From Arthrobacter sp. EPSL27 (GTDB lineage Bacteria; Actinomycetota; Actinomycetes; Actinomycetales; Micrococcaceae): 64,000 bases of DNA. Within the stretch, counting starts at the first letter, position 1, and the number at the start of each line of letters is the position of its first letter. A program made the translations under genes and the position numbers. A model generated the notes under the pieces. It was not told the origin of the DNA. It saw only the letters and a list, made by a program, of their open reading frames with translations, and made no database searches. The stretch lies in NCBI RefSeq assembly GCF_001512305.1, contig NZ_LNUT01000005.1:1337774-1401773 (forward strand). Reading direction: 5' to 3'. This document shows, piece after piece, positions 57,449 to 64,000 of the stretch.

Positions 57449-58309
57449 GTGACCGAAGAGAACGAAAGGCACGGCGACGCCGGCAAGCCTGCGGTTCCTC
57501 CTGCCGGCGGACCCGGCGAACGGTCCGCCCCCTCTGCCATTCCGCCGCGACCGTCGACGCCGCCTACATCCGCGACGCCGATCGTGCCGGCCGCCGCGCC
57601 CGTGACACCGCCGCCAGCGGCCGAACCGGCTGCCGCACCCCGCACGCCCCCGGAAGCGGCCCAGCCCGCCGAGCCAGCCACTGAACCAACCGCCGAGCCG
57701 GCAGCCCGGCCCGCCGCGGGAACCGCCGGCGCCCTCGCCGGAGCCGGCAAGGCAGCCTCGGACAAGACGGCGCAGCTGGGCGGCTGGGTGCGCAGCCAGA
57801 GCCTGGCGAAGCTGGGCGCCGCGGCGGCCGGCGTCGTCGTCATGGGTGTCCTTATCTGGTGGCTGACCTCCCTGGGCGGCAGCAGCAACCGGCCCGTCGC
57901 GGAGGCATCCCCCGCCGCGGCCGCCACGTCGTCCGCGCCCGCACCCCGGGCCGCTCTCCCGCTGGAGGGCGTGGGCGCGCTGGACTTCCAGCCGGGCGAC
58001 TGCTTCAAGGACTTCGACCCGGAGGCCCCGCAGTCCACCATCGTGGACTGCTCCTCGGGGCACTCGGCCCAGCTGATCGCGGTGCACCACTACCAGGAAT
58101 CGGACAGCTACCCCGGGTTGAATGCGTTGAAGGACAAAGGCCGCGAGACCTGCCGCAGCGCGCAGCTGACCGCCGCCGCCACCAACTACGAGCTGAAACA
58201 GCGCAACGCCTACCCCAGCTCCTCCAGCTGGGACAACGGCGACCGCCGGGTGGACTGCTACGTCACCGCGGACTCCGGGAACGTCATTATGGAATCGCTG
58301 ATCCCCTAG
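57449..58309 (+). CDS. Septum formation-like membrane protein
   Basis: 286 residues, GTG start. The first ~115 residues are a Pro/Ala-rich cytoplasmic region, a membrane helix follows ('LGAAAAGVVVMGVLIWWLTS', about 119-138), then an Ala/Pro linker and an extracellular domain with four cysteines: 'GDCFKDF', 'VDCSSGHSAQLI', 'ETCRSAQ' and 'VDCYVT'. The GDCF...C..H....C pattern is that of the Septum_form domain of actinobacteria, with two likely disulfides. Functional data are thin. A bidirectional terminator follows. Confidence 0.75.
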   Translation: MTEENERHGDAGKPAVPPAGGPGERSAPSAIPPRPSTPPTSATPIVPAAAPVTPPPAAEPAAAPRTPPEAAQPAEPATEPTAEPAARPAAGTAGALAGAGKAASDKTAQLGGWVRSQSLAKLGAAAAGVVVMGVLIWWLTSLGGSSNRPVAEASPAAAATSSAPAPRAALPLEGVGALDFQPGDCFKDFDPEAPQSTIVDCSSGHSAQLIAVHHYQESDSYPGLNALKDKGRETCRSAQLTAAATNYELKQRNAYPSSSSWDNGDRRVDCYVTADSGNVIMESLIP

Positions 58310-58337
58310 GGACACCCGGGCCAAGTAAGCCCCAAAC

Positions 58338-58379
58338 AGGAACTGCCAGCCGGACCACGTCCGGCTGGCAGTTCCTTTT
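58338..58379. terminator. Bidirectional intrinsic terminator
   Basis: Perfect 18-bp stem: AGGAACTGCCAGCCGGAC (58338-58355) and its complement (58359-58376), 3-nt loop, then TTTT. Between the septum-like gene and clpB, which converge. Confidence 0.92.
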
Positions 58380-58410
58380 TCATCGCACGGGAGGCTCCCC
58401 GGCTGCGGGC

Positions 58411-61077
58411 CTACACCTTGCGGCGGACGGAGAGCCCGCCGCCCGTGGGGGCGCCGTCGGGCCGCTCCCCGGCGTGCACACCATCCATTGTGAGCTCCGT
58501 GAGATCGGGCGCGGTATCCACCAGCACGGTGTCGCCGTCGGCGATCTCGCCGGCCAGGATGGCCTTGGCCAGCCGGTCGCCGATTTCGCGCTGCACCAGG
58601 CGGCGCAGCGGCCGGGCGCCGTACGCCGGGTCGAAGCCGGTGACGGCGAGCCAGGCGCGGGCACCCTCGGTGACCTCGAGGTTGAGCCGGCGTCCCTTGA
58701 GGCGCTCCCCGAGTTCCTTGACCTGCAGCTCCACGATCCGAGACAGTTCCTCGACGCTCAGCGGGTCGAACAGCACCACCTCGTCCAGCCGGTTCAGGAA
58801 CTCCGGCTTGAAGGAGGCATGGACCGTGGCCATGACGGCCTTCTTCTTGGCCTCGGCATCCAGGCCTGGGTCCACCAGGAACTGGCTGCCCAGGTTCGAG
58901 GTGAGCACCAGGATCACGTTGCGGAAGTCCACGGTGCGGCCCTGGCCGTCGGTGAGGCGGCCGTCGTCGAGCACCTGCAGGAGGATGTCGAAGACCTCGG
59001 GGTGGGCCTTCTCCACCTCATCCAGCAGCAGCACGGAGTACGGGCGGCGGCGGACGGCCTCGGTGAGCTGGCCGCCCTCCTCGTAGCCGACGTAGCCGGG
59101 AGGGGCGCCCACCAGCCGGGCCACGGAGTGCTTCTCCGAGTATTCGGACATGTCGATGCGCACCATGGCGCGCTCGTCGTCGAACAGGAAGTCGGCGAGG
59201 GACTTGGCAAGCTCGGTCTTGCCGACGCCGGTGGGGCCGAGGAACAGGAAGGAGCCGGTGGGCCGGTTGGGGTCGCTGACCCCGGCGCGGGCGCGGCGGA
59301 CGGCGTCGGAGACCGCGGTGACGGCTTTGGACTGGCCGATCAGCCGTTCGCCCAGGACGTGTTCCATGTCCAGCAGCTTCTGGCTCTCGCCCTGCAGCAT
59401 CCGGCCGGCGGGGATGCCGGTCCAGGCCGAGATCACCTCGGCGATGTCGTCCGCGGTGACCTCCTCGGCGACCATCAGGTCCTGCTTGGCGCCGCCGCCG
59501 GCCACCCGGGCCGATTCCGCTTCGGCGGCCGCGGTGAGCTCCCGCTCCAGGGCGGGAAGTTCGCCGTAGAGGATCCGTGAGGCGGCCTCGAGGTCGCCCT
59601 CGCGCTGGAACTTCTCGGCGGAGGAGCGCAGCTCGTCGATGCGGGCCTTGAGGTCACCCACCCGGTTCAGGCCGGCCTTCTCGGCCTCCCAGCGGGCGTT
59701 GAGCGCCGCCAGTTCCTCCTTCTTGTCCGCCATGTCCGCGCGGATCGCGGCGAGCCGTTCCACCGACGCGGGGTCGGTCTCGTTGGCGAGGGCCAGCTCC
59801 TCCATGGTGAGGCGGTCCACGGAACGGCGCAGCTGGTCGATCTCCTCCGGGGCGGAATCGATTTCCATGCGCAGCCGTGACGCGGCCTCGTCCACCAGGT
59901 CGATCGCCTTGTCCGGCAGCTGCCGGCCGGAGATGTAGCGGTTGGAGAGGGTGGCGGCGGCGACCAGCGCGGAGTCGGCGATGGCCACCTTGTGGTGGGC
60001 CTCGTAGCGTTCCTTGAGGCCGCGCAGGATGCCGATGGTGTCCTCCACGCTCGGTTCCCCGACAAAGACCTGCTGGAAGCGGCGCTCCAGGGCGGGGTCC
60101 TTCTCGATGTTTTCGCGGTATTCGTCCAGCGTGGTGGCGCCGATCAGCCGGAGCTCGCCGCGGGCCAGCATGGGCTTGAGCATGTTGCCGGCGTCCATGG
60201 AGCTGTCCCCGGACGCGCCGGCGCCCACCACGGTGTGGATCTCGTCGATGAAGGTGACGATCTGGCCCTCGGAGCCCTTGATTTCCTCCAGAACAGCCTT
60301 GAGCCGCTCCTCGAATTCGCCGCGGTACTTGGCGCCGGCCACCATCGAGGCGAGGTCCAGCGCGATCAAAGTCTTGCCGCGCAGGCTTTCCGGGACGTCG
60401 CCGGCGACGATCCGCTGGGCCAGCCCTTCGACGACGGCGGTCTTGCCGACGCCGGGCTCGCCGATGATGACGGGGTTGTTCTTGGTGCGGCGGCTGAGCA
60501 CCTGCACGATGCGGCGGATCTCGGCGTCGCGGCCGATCACGGGGTCCAGTTTCCCGGAGCGGGCAATGGCAGTGAGGTCGGTGCCGTACTTCTCCAGCGC
60601 CTGGAAGGAGTTTTCGGGGTCCGCGTTGTCCACCTTGCGGTCGCCGCGGACGCCGGGCAGGGCGGCGACCAGGGCCTCGTGGGAGGCGCCGGCGTCGCGC
60701 ATCAGCTTGCCGACGGCGTCGCTGCCGGATGCGAGCCCCAGCAGGAGGTGCTCGGTGGAGACAAAGCTGTCGCCGAGCCGCTCGGCCTCGGTCTGGGCGG
60801 TCTTGATGGCCTGCAGGGCGGTGCGGGACAGCTGGGGCTGCTGCACGGAACTGCCGGAGGTGGCCGGAAGTGCTTTGATGGCGGTGCTGGCCTGGACGCT
60901 CACCGAATCGGGGTCCGCCCCGGTGGCGCGCAGGAGCGCGACGGCGACGCCCTCGCGCTGGTCCATCAGCGCCTTGAGCAGGTGGGCGGGTTCAAGCTGG
61001 GGGTTCCCCGCCGTCGAGGCGTTCATGGCGGCAGCCGCGAGAGCCTCCTGGCTCTTGGTGGTGAATTTGGCGTCCAA
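58411..61077 (-). CDS. clpB: Disaggregase ClpB
   Basis: 888 residues from a TTG start. The N-domain (about 1-145) is followed by AAA1 with Walker A 'GEPGVGKT', the coiled-coil middle domain (about 385-520, 'RSSAEKFQREGDLEAASRILYGEL'), and AAA2 with 'GPTGVGKT' and 'LLLDEVEKAHPEVF'. It works with DnaK to resolve protein aggregates. The TTG at 61077 is preferred because GGAAGGAG lies just upstream and the protein then begins DAKFTTKSQEAL as in relatives; a longer frame upstream runs through the HAIR operator. Expression is expected to be HspR-controlled. Confidence 0.95.
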   Translation of the reverse strand: MDAKFTTKSQEALAAAAMNASTAGNPQLEPAHLLKALMDQREGVAVALLRATGADPDSVSVQASTAIKALPATSGSSVQQPQLSRTALQAIKTAQTEAERLGDSFVSTEHLLLGLASGSDAVGKLMRDAGASHEALVAALPGVRGDRKVDNADPENSFQALEKYGTDLTAIARSGKLDPVIGRDAEIRRIVQVLSRRTKNNPVIIGEPGVGKTAVVEGLAQRIVAGDVPESLRGKTLIALDLASMVAGAKYRGEFEERLKAVLEEIKGSEGQIVTFIDEIHTVVGAGASGDSSMDAGNMLKPMLARGELRLIGATTLDEYRENIEKDPALERRFQQVFVGEPSVEDTIGILRGLKERYEAHHKVAIADSALVAAATLSNRYISGRQLPDKAIDLVDEAASRLRMEIDSAPEEIDQLRRSVDRLTMEELALANETDPASVERLAAIRADMADKKEELAALNARWEAEKAGLNRVGDLKARIDELRSSAEKFQREGDLEAASRILYGELPALERELTAAAEAESARVAGGGAKQDLMVAEEVTADDIAEVISAWTGIPAGRMLQGESQKLLDMEHVLGERLIGQSKAVTAVSDAVRRARAGVSDPNRPTGSFLFLGPTGVGKTELAKSLADFLFDDERAMVRIDMSEYSEKHSVARLVGAPPGYVGYEEGGQLTEAVRRRPYSVLLLDEVEKAHPEVFDILLQVLDDGRLTDGQGRTVDFRNVILVLTSNLGSQFLVDPGLDAEAKKKAVMATVHASFKPEFLNRLDEVVLFDPLSVEELSRIVELQVKELGERLKGRRLNLEVTEGARAWLAVTGFDPAYGARPLRRLVQREIGDRLAKAILAGEIADGDTVLVDTAPDLTELTMDGVHAGERPDGAPTGGGLSVRRKV

Positions 61078-61108
61078 AGAGAGCTCCTTCCGGGAACATG
61101 CTGATCTT

Positions 61109-61135
61109 AAAGTTGAGTGTACTCCACTCAACTTT
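61109..61135. promoter_or_regulatory. HAIR element (HspR operator) of clpB
   Basis: AAAGTTGAGT-GTACTCC-ACTCAACTTT, 10-bp arms with the 7-nt spacer typical of HAIR (CTTGAGT-N7-ACTCAAG). About 32 bases upstream of the clpB start. HspR is the heat-shock repressor of dnaK and clpB operons in actinobacteria. Confidence 0.85.
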
Positions 61136-61249
61136 CCGGCGGGGGTGTTCGGATCCATGTTTGCCCACGGCGAAACAGCTGTCTAGGGCCGGAGTCCCTG
61201 CGGCGCCTGCCGCATCGGACGGTTCGTGGGCAGGCGGGAAATCACTTAA

Positions 61250-61261
61250 CGTTGCTTAACG
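61250..61261. promoter_or_regulatory. Candidate operator for the LacI gene
   Basis: CGTT-GCTT-AACG within the repeated TTAACGTTGCTTAACG stretch, about 65 bases before the LacI start. A TACTGT box follows at 61276-61281. Likely autoregulation. Confidence 0.45.
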
Positions 61262-61325
61262 CGAACGGGCCTCCCTACTGTAACTGAGGTCACAGCGACC
61301 AACAACGAAGCGGAGGAGGGCCAGT

Positions 61326-62384
61326 ATGCGCGCAGATGCCAGGAGTGTTGCCGCCGAACGCCCGGCTGCGCAGGTATCGGCCGCCGCCGTTGCCCGGGCC
61401 GCGGGGGTCTCCCCCGCCGCGGTGTCCTACGTGCTCAACGGCAAGGGCGGCGTCTCGCCGGAAACCCGACGCCACATCATCCACGTGGCGAACGAACTGG
61501 GCTTCAGGCCCCGTAAGTCCTCACAGTCCACCGACGTGCAGCGGACCCGGGTGATCGGCCTGATCCTGCCCAACATCATCAACCCGATGTTTCCGCGGTG
61601 GGCCCAGGGAGTCATCTCCGCAGCAGCTGAGTCCGGCTACGAAGTCTTTGTTGCCACCACCCAGGACGACCCGGATGTGCTCGCCCAGGTCACCACCACC
61701 CTGGCGCACCGCAACGTGGACGGCGTCATCCTGGCCGCATCGCTCCGGGACGACGCCACCGCGCTCCGCACCCTGCGGGCCGCCCGGATCCCGTACGTAT
61801 GCCTCTCCCGCCGGGCCGACTTCCTCGATTCAGACTTCGTGGGGATCGACGACGACGCCGCGGCGACCACGCTGATGCAGCACATGCTGGGGCACGGATT
61901 CACTGAGATCGCCACCGTGATCGGTCCGCGGTTCTCCACCGCGTCGCTGGCACGGGAGCAGGCATTTGTCCGCACCGCCGCCGCAGCTGGGATCACCATC
62001 AGCGGTGACCGCAAAATCAGCACCCGGGTCAACAACGAAGGCGGCCGGCTGGCTGCGGAGCGGCTGTTCTCCGCCGCAGTCCCGCCCCAGGCCGTGGTCT
62101 GCGGCAGCGACGAACTGGCCATCGGCGTCATGGAGTACGCCCTCGCCCAGGGGCTGAAGATCCCGGAGGACGTCGCCGTCGCCGGCTGCGACGGGCTCCC
62201 GCACAGCCGCTCCGGGCTGATCAACCTGACCAGCATCGTCCAGCCGCAGCAGGAAATGGCCCACGAGGCCTTCGCGCTGCTGCTCAAACGCATTGAAGCC
62301 CCCTCCGGCAGTTACAGCTCCAAAGTGTGCCGACACCGCCTCCATATCGGCCGGACCTGCGGCTGCACGCCGCCTTCCCGCTAA
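61326..62384 (+). CDS. LacI-family transcriptional regulator
   Basis: 352 residues. Helix-turn-helix 'AAVARAAGVSPAAVSYVLNGKG' (in parts, residues 20-40), hinge 'ANELGFRPRK', then a sugar-binding-protein-like domain beginning 'RVIGLILPNIINPMFP'. The C-terminus 'RLHIGRTCGCTP' is a usual LacI end with extra cysteines. GGAGGAG site. It leads the operon with the MFS transporter (110 bp downstream) and the SDR enzyme, so the effector is probably the substrate of that transporter, for example a sugar acid or polyol. The HTH lacks the usual first residues 'TIxDVA' (it has 'VSAAAVARAAG'). Confidence 0.92.
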   Translation: MRADARSVAAERPAAQVSAAAVARAAGVSPAAVSYVLNGKGGVSPETRRHIIHVANELGFRPRKSSQSTDVQRTRVIGLILPNIINPMFPRWAQGVISAAAESGYEVFVATTQDDPDVLAQVTTTLAHRNVDGVILAASLRDDATALRTLRAARIPYVCLSRRADFLDSDFVGIDDDAAATTLMQHMLGHGFTEIATVIGPRFSTASLAREQAFVRTAAAAGITISGDRKISTRVNNEGGRLAAERLFSAAVPPQAVVCGSDELAIGVMEYALAQGLKIPEDVAVAGCDGLPHSRSGLINLTSIVQPQQEMAHEAFALLLKRIEAPSGSYSSKVCRHRLHIGRTCGCTPPSR

Positions 62385-62493
62385 CCCCGCATACCGTCCC
62401 ATTCCACCCGGCCAGCCACCCTGGCCCCTGCCCTGCTGCCCGGACTCCGGGCTGCCCACCACCCTCCTGACCACCAATTCAAGGACGAAGACC

Positions 62494-63813
62494 ATGTCAG
62501 TTGTATCCGCACCAACGAAGATGCGCACACCCAGGGAAATTAACGGTGTGATCCTGCGCAAAGTCATGCCGCTGCTCATCGGCGCCTACATTATGGCGTT
62601 CCTGGACCGCACCAACATCGGCATGGCCAAGGACCGGCTGGAGATCGACCTCGGCATCTCCGCCACGGCCTACGGCATCGGCGCCGGGCTGTTCTTCCTG
62701 ACCTACGCGCTCTCCGAGATTCCGTCCAACCTGATCATGCACAAGGTGGGCGCCCGCTTCTGGATCATGCGGATCATGATCACGTGGGGCCTTATTTCCG
62801 CCGGCATGGCCTTCGTGCAGGGCGAGTGGTCCTTCTACATCATGCGGATGCTGCTCGGCATCGCCGAGGCCGGGCTCTTTCCGGGTGTGATGTACTTCCT
62901 GACCCAGTGGTTCGTGGTGAAGGACCGGGCCAAGGCCAACGGCATGTTCCTGCTGGGTGTCTCTATCGCCAACATCGTCGGCGCGCCCCTCGGCGGGCTG
63001 CTGCTGACCATGGACGGCCTGGGCGGCCTGCACGGCTGGCAGTGGATGTTCATCGTCGAGGGCCTGCCCGCGTGCCTCCTCGCCTACGTCGTCTGGAAGA
63101 AGCTCCCGGACCGGCCGACGCAGGCCTCGTTCCTCACCCCCGAAGAAGCCGCCGATCTGGAAGCCCGCATCGCCGCCGAGGAAAAGGCGGGCGCCGAGGC
63201 GTCCGGCAACCACCGCCTCCGCGACATCCTCCGGGACAAGCAGATCCTCCTCGTCGTCGGCATTTACTTCACCCACCAGATCGCCGTCTACGCCCTGTCC
63301 TACTTCCTGCCGTCCATCATCGGCACCTACGGCAAGCTCAACCCGTTGCAGATCGGCCTGCTGACGGCCATTCCGTGGATCTTCTCCGCCGCCGGCGCGC
63401 TGCTGATCCCCCGGTTCGCCACCGACGGCCGGCGCTCCCGCTTGCTGGTCACCGGGACCATGATCGGCATCGTCTCCGGCTTCGCCCTCGGCGCCGTCGG
63501 AGGCCCGGTCCTCGGCATGATCGGCTTCTGCCTCGCCGCGTTCAACTTCTTTGCGCTGCAGCCGATCCTCTTCACCTACCCTGCCACCCGCCTGACCGGC
63601 GCCGCCCTCGCCGGCGGGATCGCGTTCGTCAACACCATCGGTCTCTGCGGCGGCTTCCTCGGTCCGTACGTGATGGGCATGATGCAGGACGCCACCGGCT
63701 CCAAGCTCTCCGGGCTCTGGTTCATCGTCGGCATGTGCATTGTCGGCGCCCTGCTCTCCCTCATGCTCAAGCGCGGCGCGGAAAAGCCCGAGCTTGCCCC
63801 GGCCGCACACTAA
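62494..63813 (+). CDS. MFS transporter (anion:cation symporter, tartrate/hexuronate type)
   Basis: 439 residues, 12 membrane segments. 'LIGAYIMAFLDRTNIGMAK' in TM1 is the ACS-family signature, with 'MLLGIAEAGLFPGVMYFLTQWF' (in parts) in TM4-5 and 'FALQPILFTYPATRLTGAALAGGIAF' (in parts) in TM10-11. Family members carry tartrate, galactonate, phthalate and related anions. The ATG at 62494 has AAGGA upstream; a longer frame runs back into the LacI gene and is not coding. Together with the LacI and SDR genes it looks like a sugar-acid or hydroxy-acid catabolic operon. Confidence 0.9.
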   Translation: MSVVSAPTKMRTPREINGVILRKVMPLLIGAYIMAFLDRTNIGMAKDRLEIDLGISATAYGIGAGLFFLTYALSEIPSNLIMHKVGARFWIMRIMITWGLISAGMAFVQGEWSFYIMRMLLGIAEAGLFPGVMYFLTQWFVVKDRAKANGMFLLGVSIANIVGAPLGGLLLTMDGLGGLHGWQWMFIVEGLPACLLAYVVWKKLPDRPTQASFLTPEEAADLEARIAAEEKAGAEASGNHRLRDILRDKQILLVVGIYFTHQIAVYALSYFLPSIIGTYGKLNPLQIGLLTAIPWIFSAAGALLIPRFATDGRRSRLLVTGTMIGIVSGFALGAVGGPVLGMIGFCLAAFNFFALQPILFTYPATRLTGAALAGGIAFVNTIGLCGGFLGPYVMGMMQDATGSKLSGLWFIVGMCIVGALLSLMLKRGAEKPELAPAAH

Positions 63814-63831
63814 GCGCCAACACCGTCCGGC

Positions 63832-63873
63832 GTTCCTGCCGGCGCCCCGCCTCAGGCCGGCGCCGGCAGGAAC
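63832..63873. terminator. Hairpin between the MFS and SDR genes
   Basis: GTTCCTGCCGGCG (63832-63844) pairs perfectly with 63861-63873. No U-run, and the same-strand SDR gene follows after 26 bases, so it may tune operon expression. Confidence 0.55.
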
Positions 63874-63899
63874 GGCCCCCTAAACGCAAGGAAACTCTC

Positions 63900-64000
63900 A
63901 TGGACTTCAGCTCAAAAAGGGTGCTGGTCACCGCCGGCGCCAACGGCATCGGCCTGGCCATCGCCACCAAGTTCCAGACCCTCGGCGCCACCGTCTTCGT
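63900..64000 (+). CDS. SDR-family oxidoreductase, N-terminus only
   Basis: The first 33 residues are seen: MDFSSKRVLVTAGANGIGLA then 'IATKFQTLGATVFV'. 'TAGANGIG' is the TGxxxGxG NAD(P) motif of short-chain dehydrogenases (with A in the second position). AAGGAAA site. The rest is beyond the window. Its operon partners are the ACS transporter and a LacI regulator. Confidence 0.8.
   Translation, partial: MDFSSKRVLVTAGANGIGLAIATKFQTLGATVF

Overview
The window is high-GC DNA from an actinobacterium, almost certainly a member of the Micrococcaceae close to Arthrobacter, Pseudarthrobacter or Paenarthrobacter. The reasons are an Arthrobacter-type urate oxidase, a homodimeric pyruvate dehydrogenase AceE, a DUF3073 gene beside purM, a HAIR (HspR) operator in front of clpB, and many genes that lack a Shine-Dalgarno site and instead have a TANNNT -10 box 6-8 nt before the start codon (probably leaderless). 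I see no rRNA, tRNA, CRISPR array, insertion sequence or prophage.

Layout. 1-6.0 kb: end of an amidase, a PxpA-like gene, small SRPBCC and VOC proteins, a LacI regulator with three operators, and a DapA-like lyase with an NRAMP-like transporter that lacks the NRAMP metal ligands. 6-11.6 kb: single housekeeping or secreted genes, including two paralogous class-A beta-lactamase-like serine hydrolases, a Zn-ribbon mini-protein behind a CsoR-type palindrome, and two copies of a dispersed palindromic repeat. 11.8-12.7 kb: uraD-uraH. 12.9-18.2 kb: an operon of MFS transporter, GntR/FCD regulator, hydantoin-racemase-like protein without its cysteines, hydantoinase, and an arylmalonate-decarboxylase-like protein, preceded by a double operator. 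18.2-25.2 kb: aceE, a MobA-like cytidylyltransferase, a uracil-DNA glycosylase, a DUF488 protein and a deletion remnant of an aldo/keto reductase. 25.3-50.3 kb: a large purine-catabolism region. 50.4-64 kb: a stand-alone winged-helix protein, bcp, a methyltransferase, purF-purM, DUF3073, a septum-formation-like protein, clpB, and a LacI-MFS-SDR operon cut by the window end.

The purine region forms a nearly complete pathway. Guanine is deaminated (guaD, and an 8-oxoguanine deaminase-like enzyme); xanthine is oxidised by a molybdenum dehydrogenase made of a fused Fe-S/Mo subunit, an FAD subunit and XdhC; urate goes through urate oxidase, UraH and UraD to allantoin; AllB opens allantoin; AllE acts on ureidoglycine. 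Glyoxylate is then recovered by gcl-hyi-glxR-glxK (glycerate route) and by malate synthase plus malic enzyme. No allantoate amidohydrolase and no ureidoglycolate-cleaving enzyme is visible; a DUF6986 gene of the citrate-lyase/HpcH-like fold lies inside the operon and is the obvious unknown.

The most interesting signal is regulatory. A 15-bp site of form TTCC-N7-GGAA, in most promoters duplicated at a pitch of exactly 21 bp, occurs in front of uraD, between guaD and the 8-oxoguanine deaminase gene, in front of a 70-residue unknown gene, at the urate oxidase promoter, in front of the malic enzyme and hyi operons, and singly in front of the local IclR gene. This defines a putative IclR purine regulon by eye and pulls in genes not otherwise linked to the pathway.
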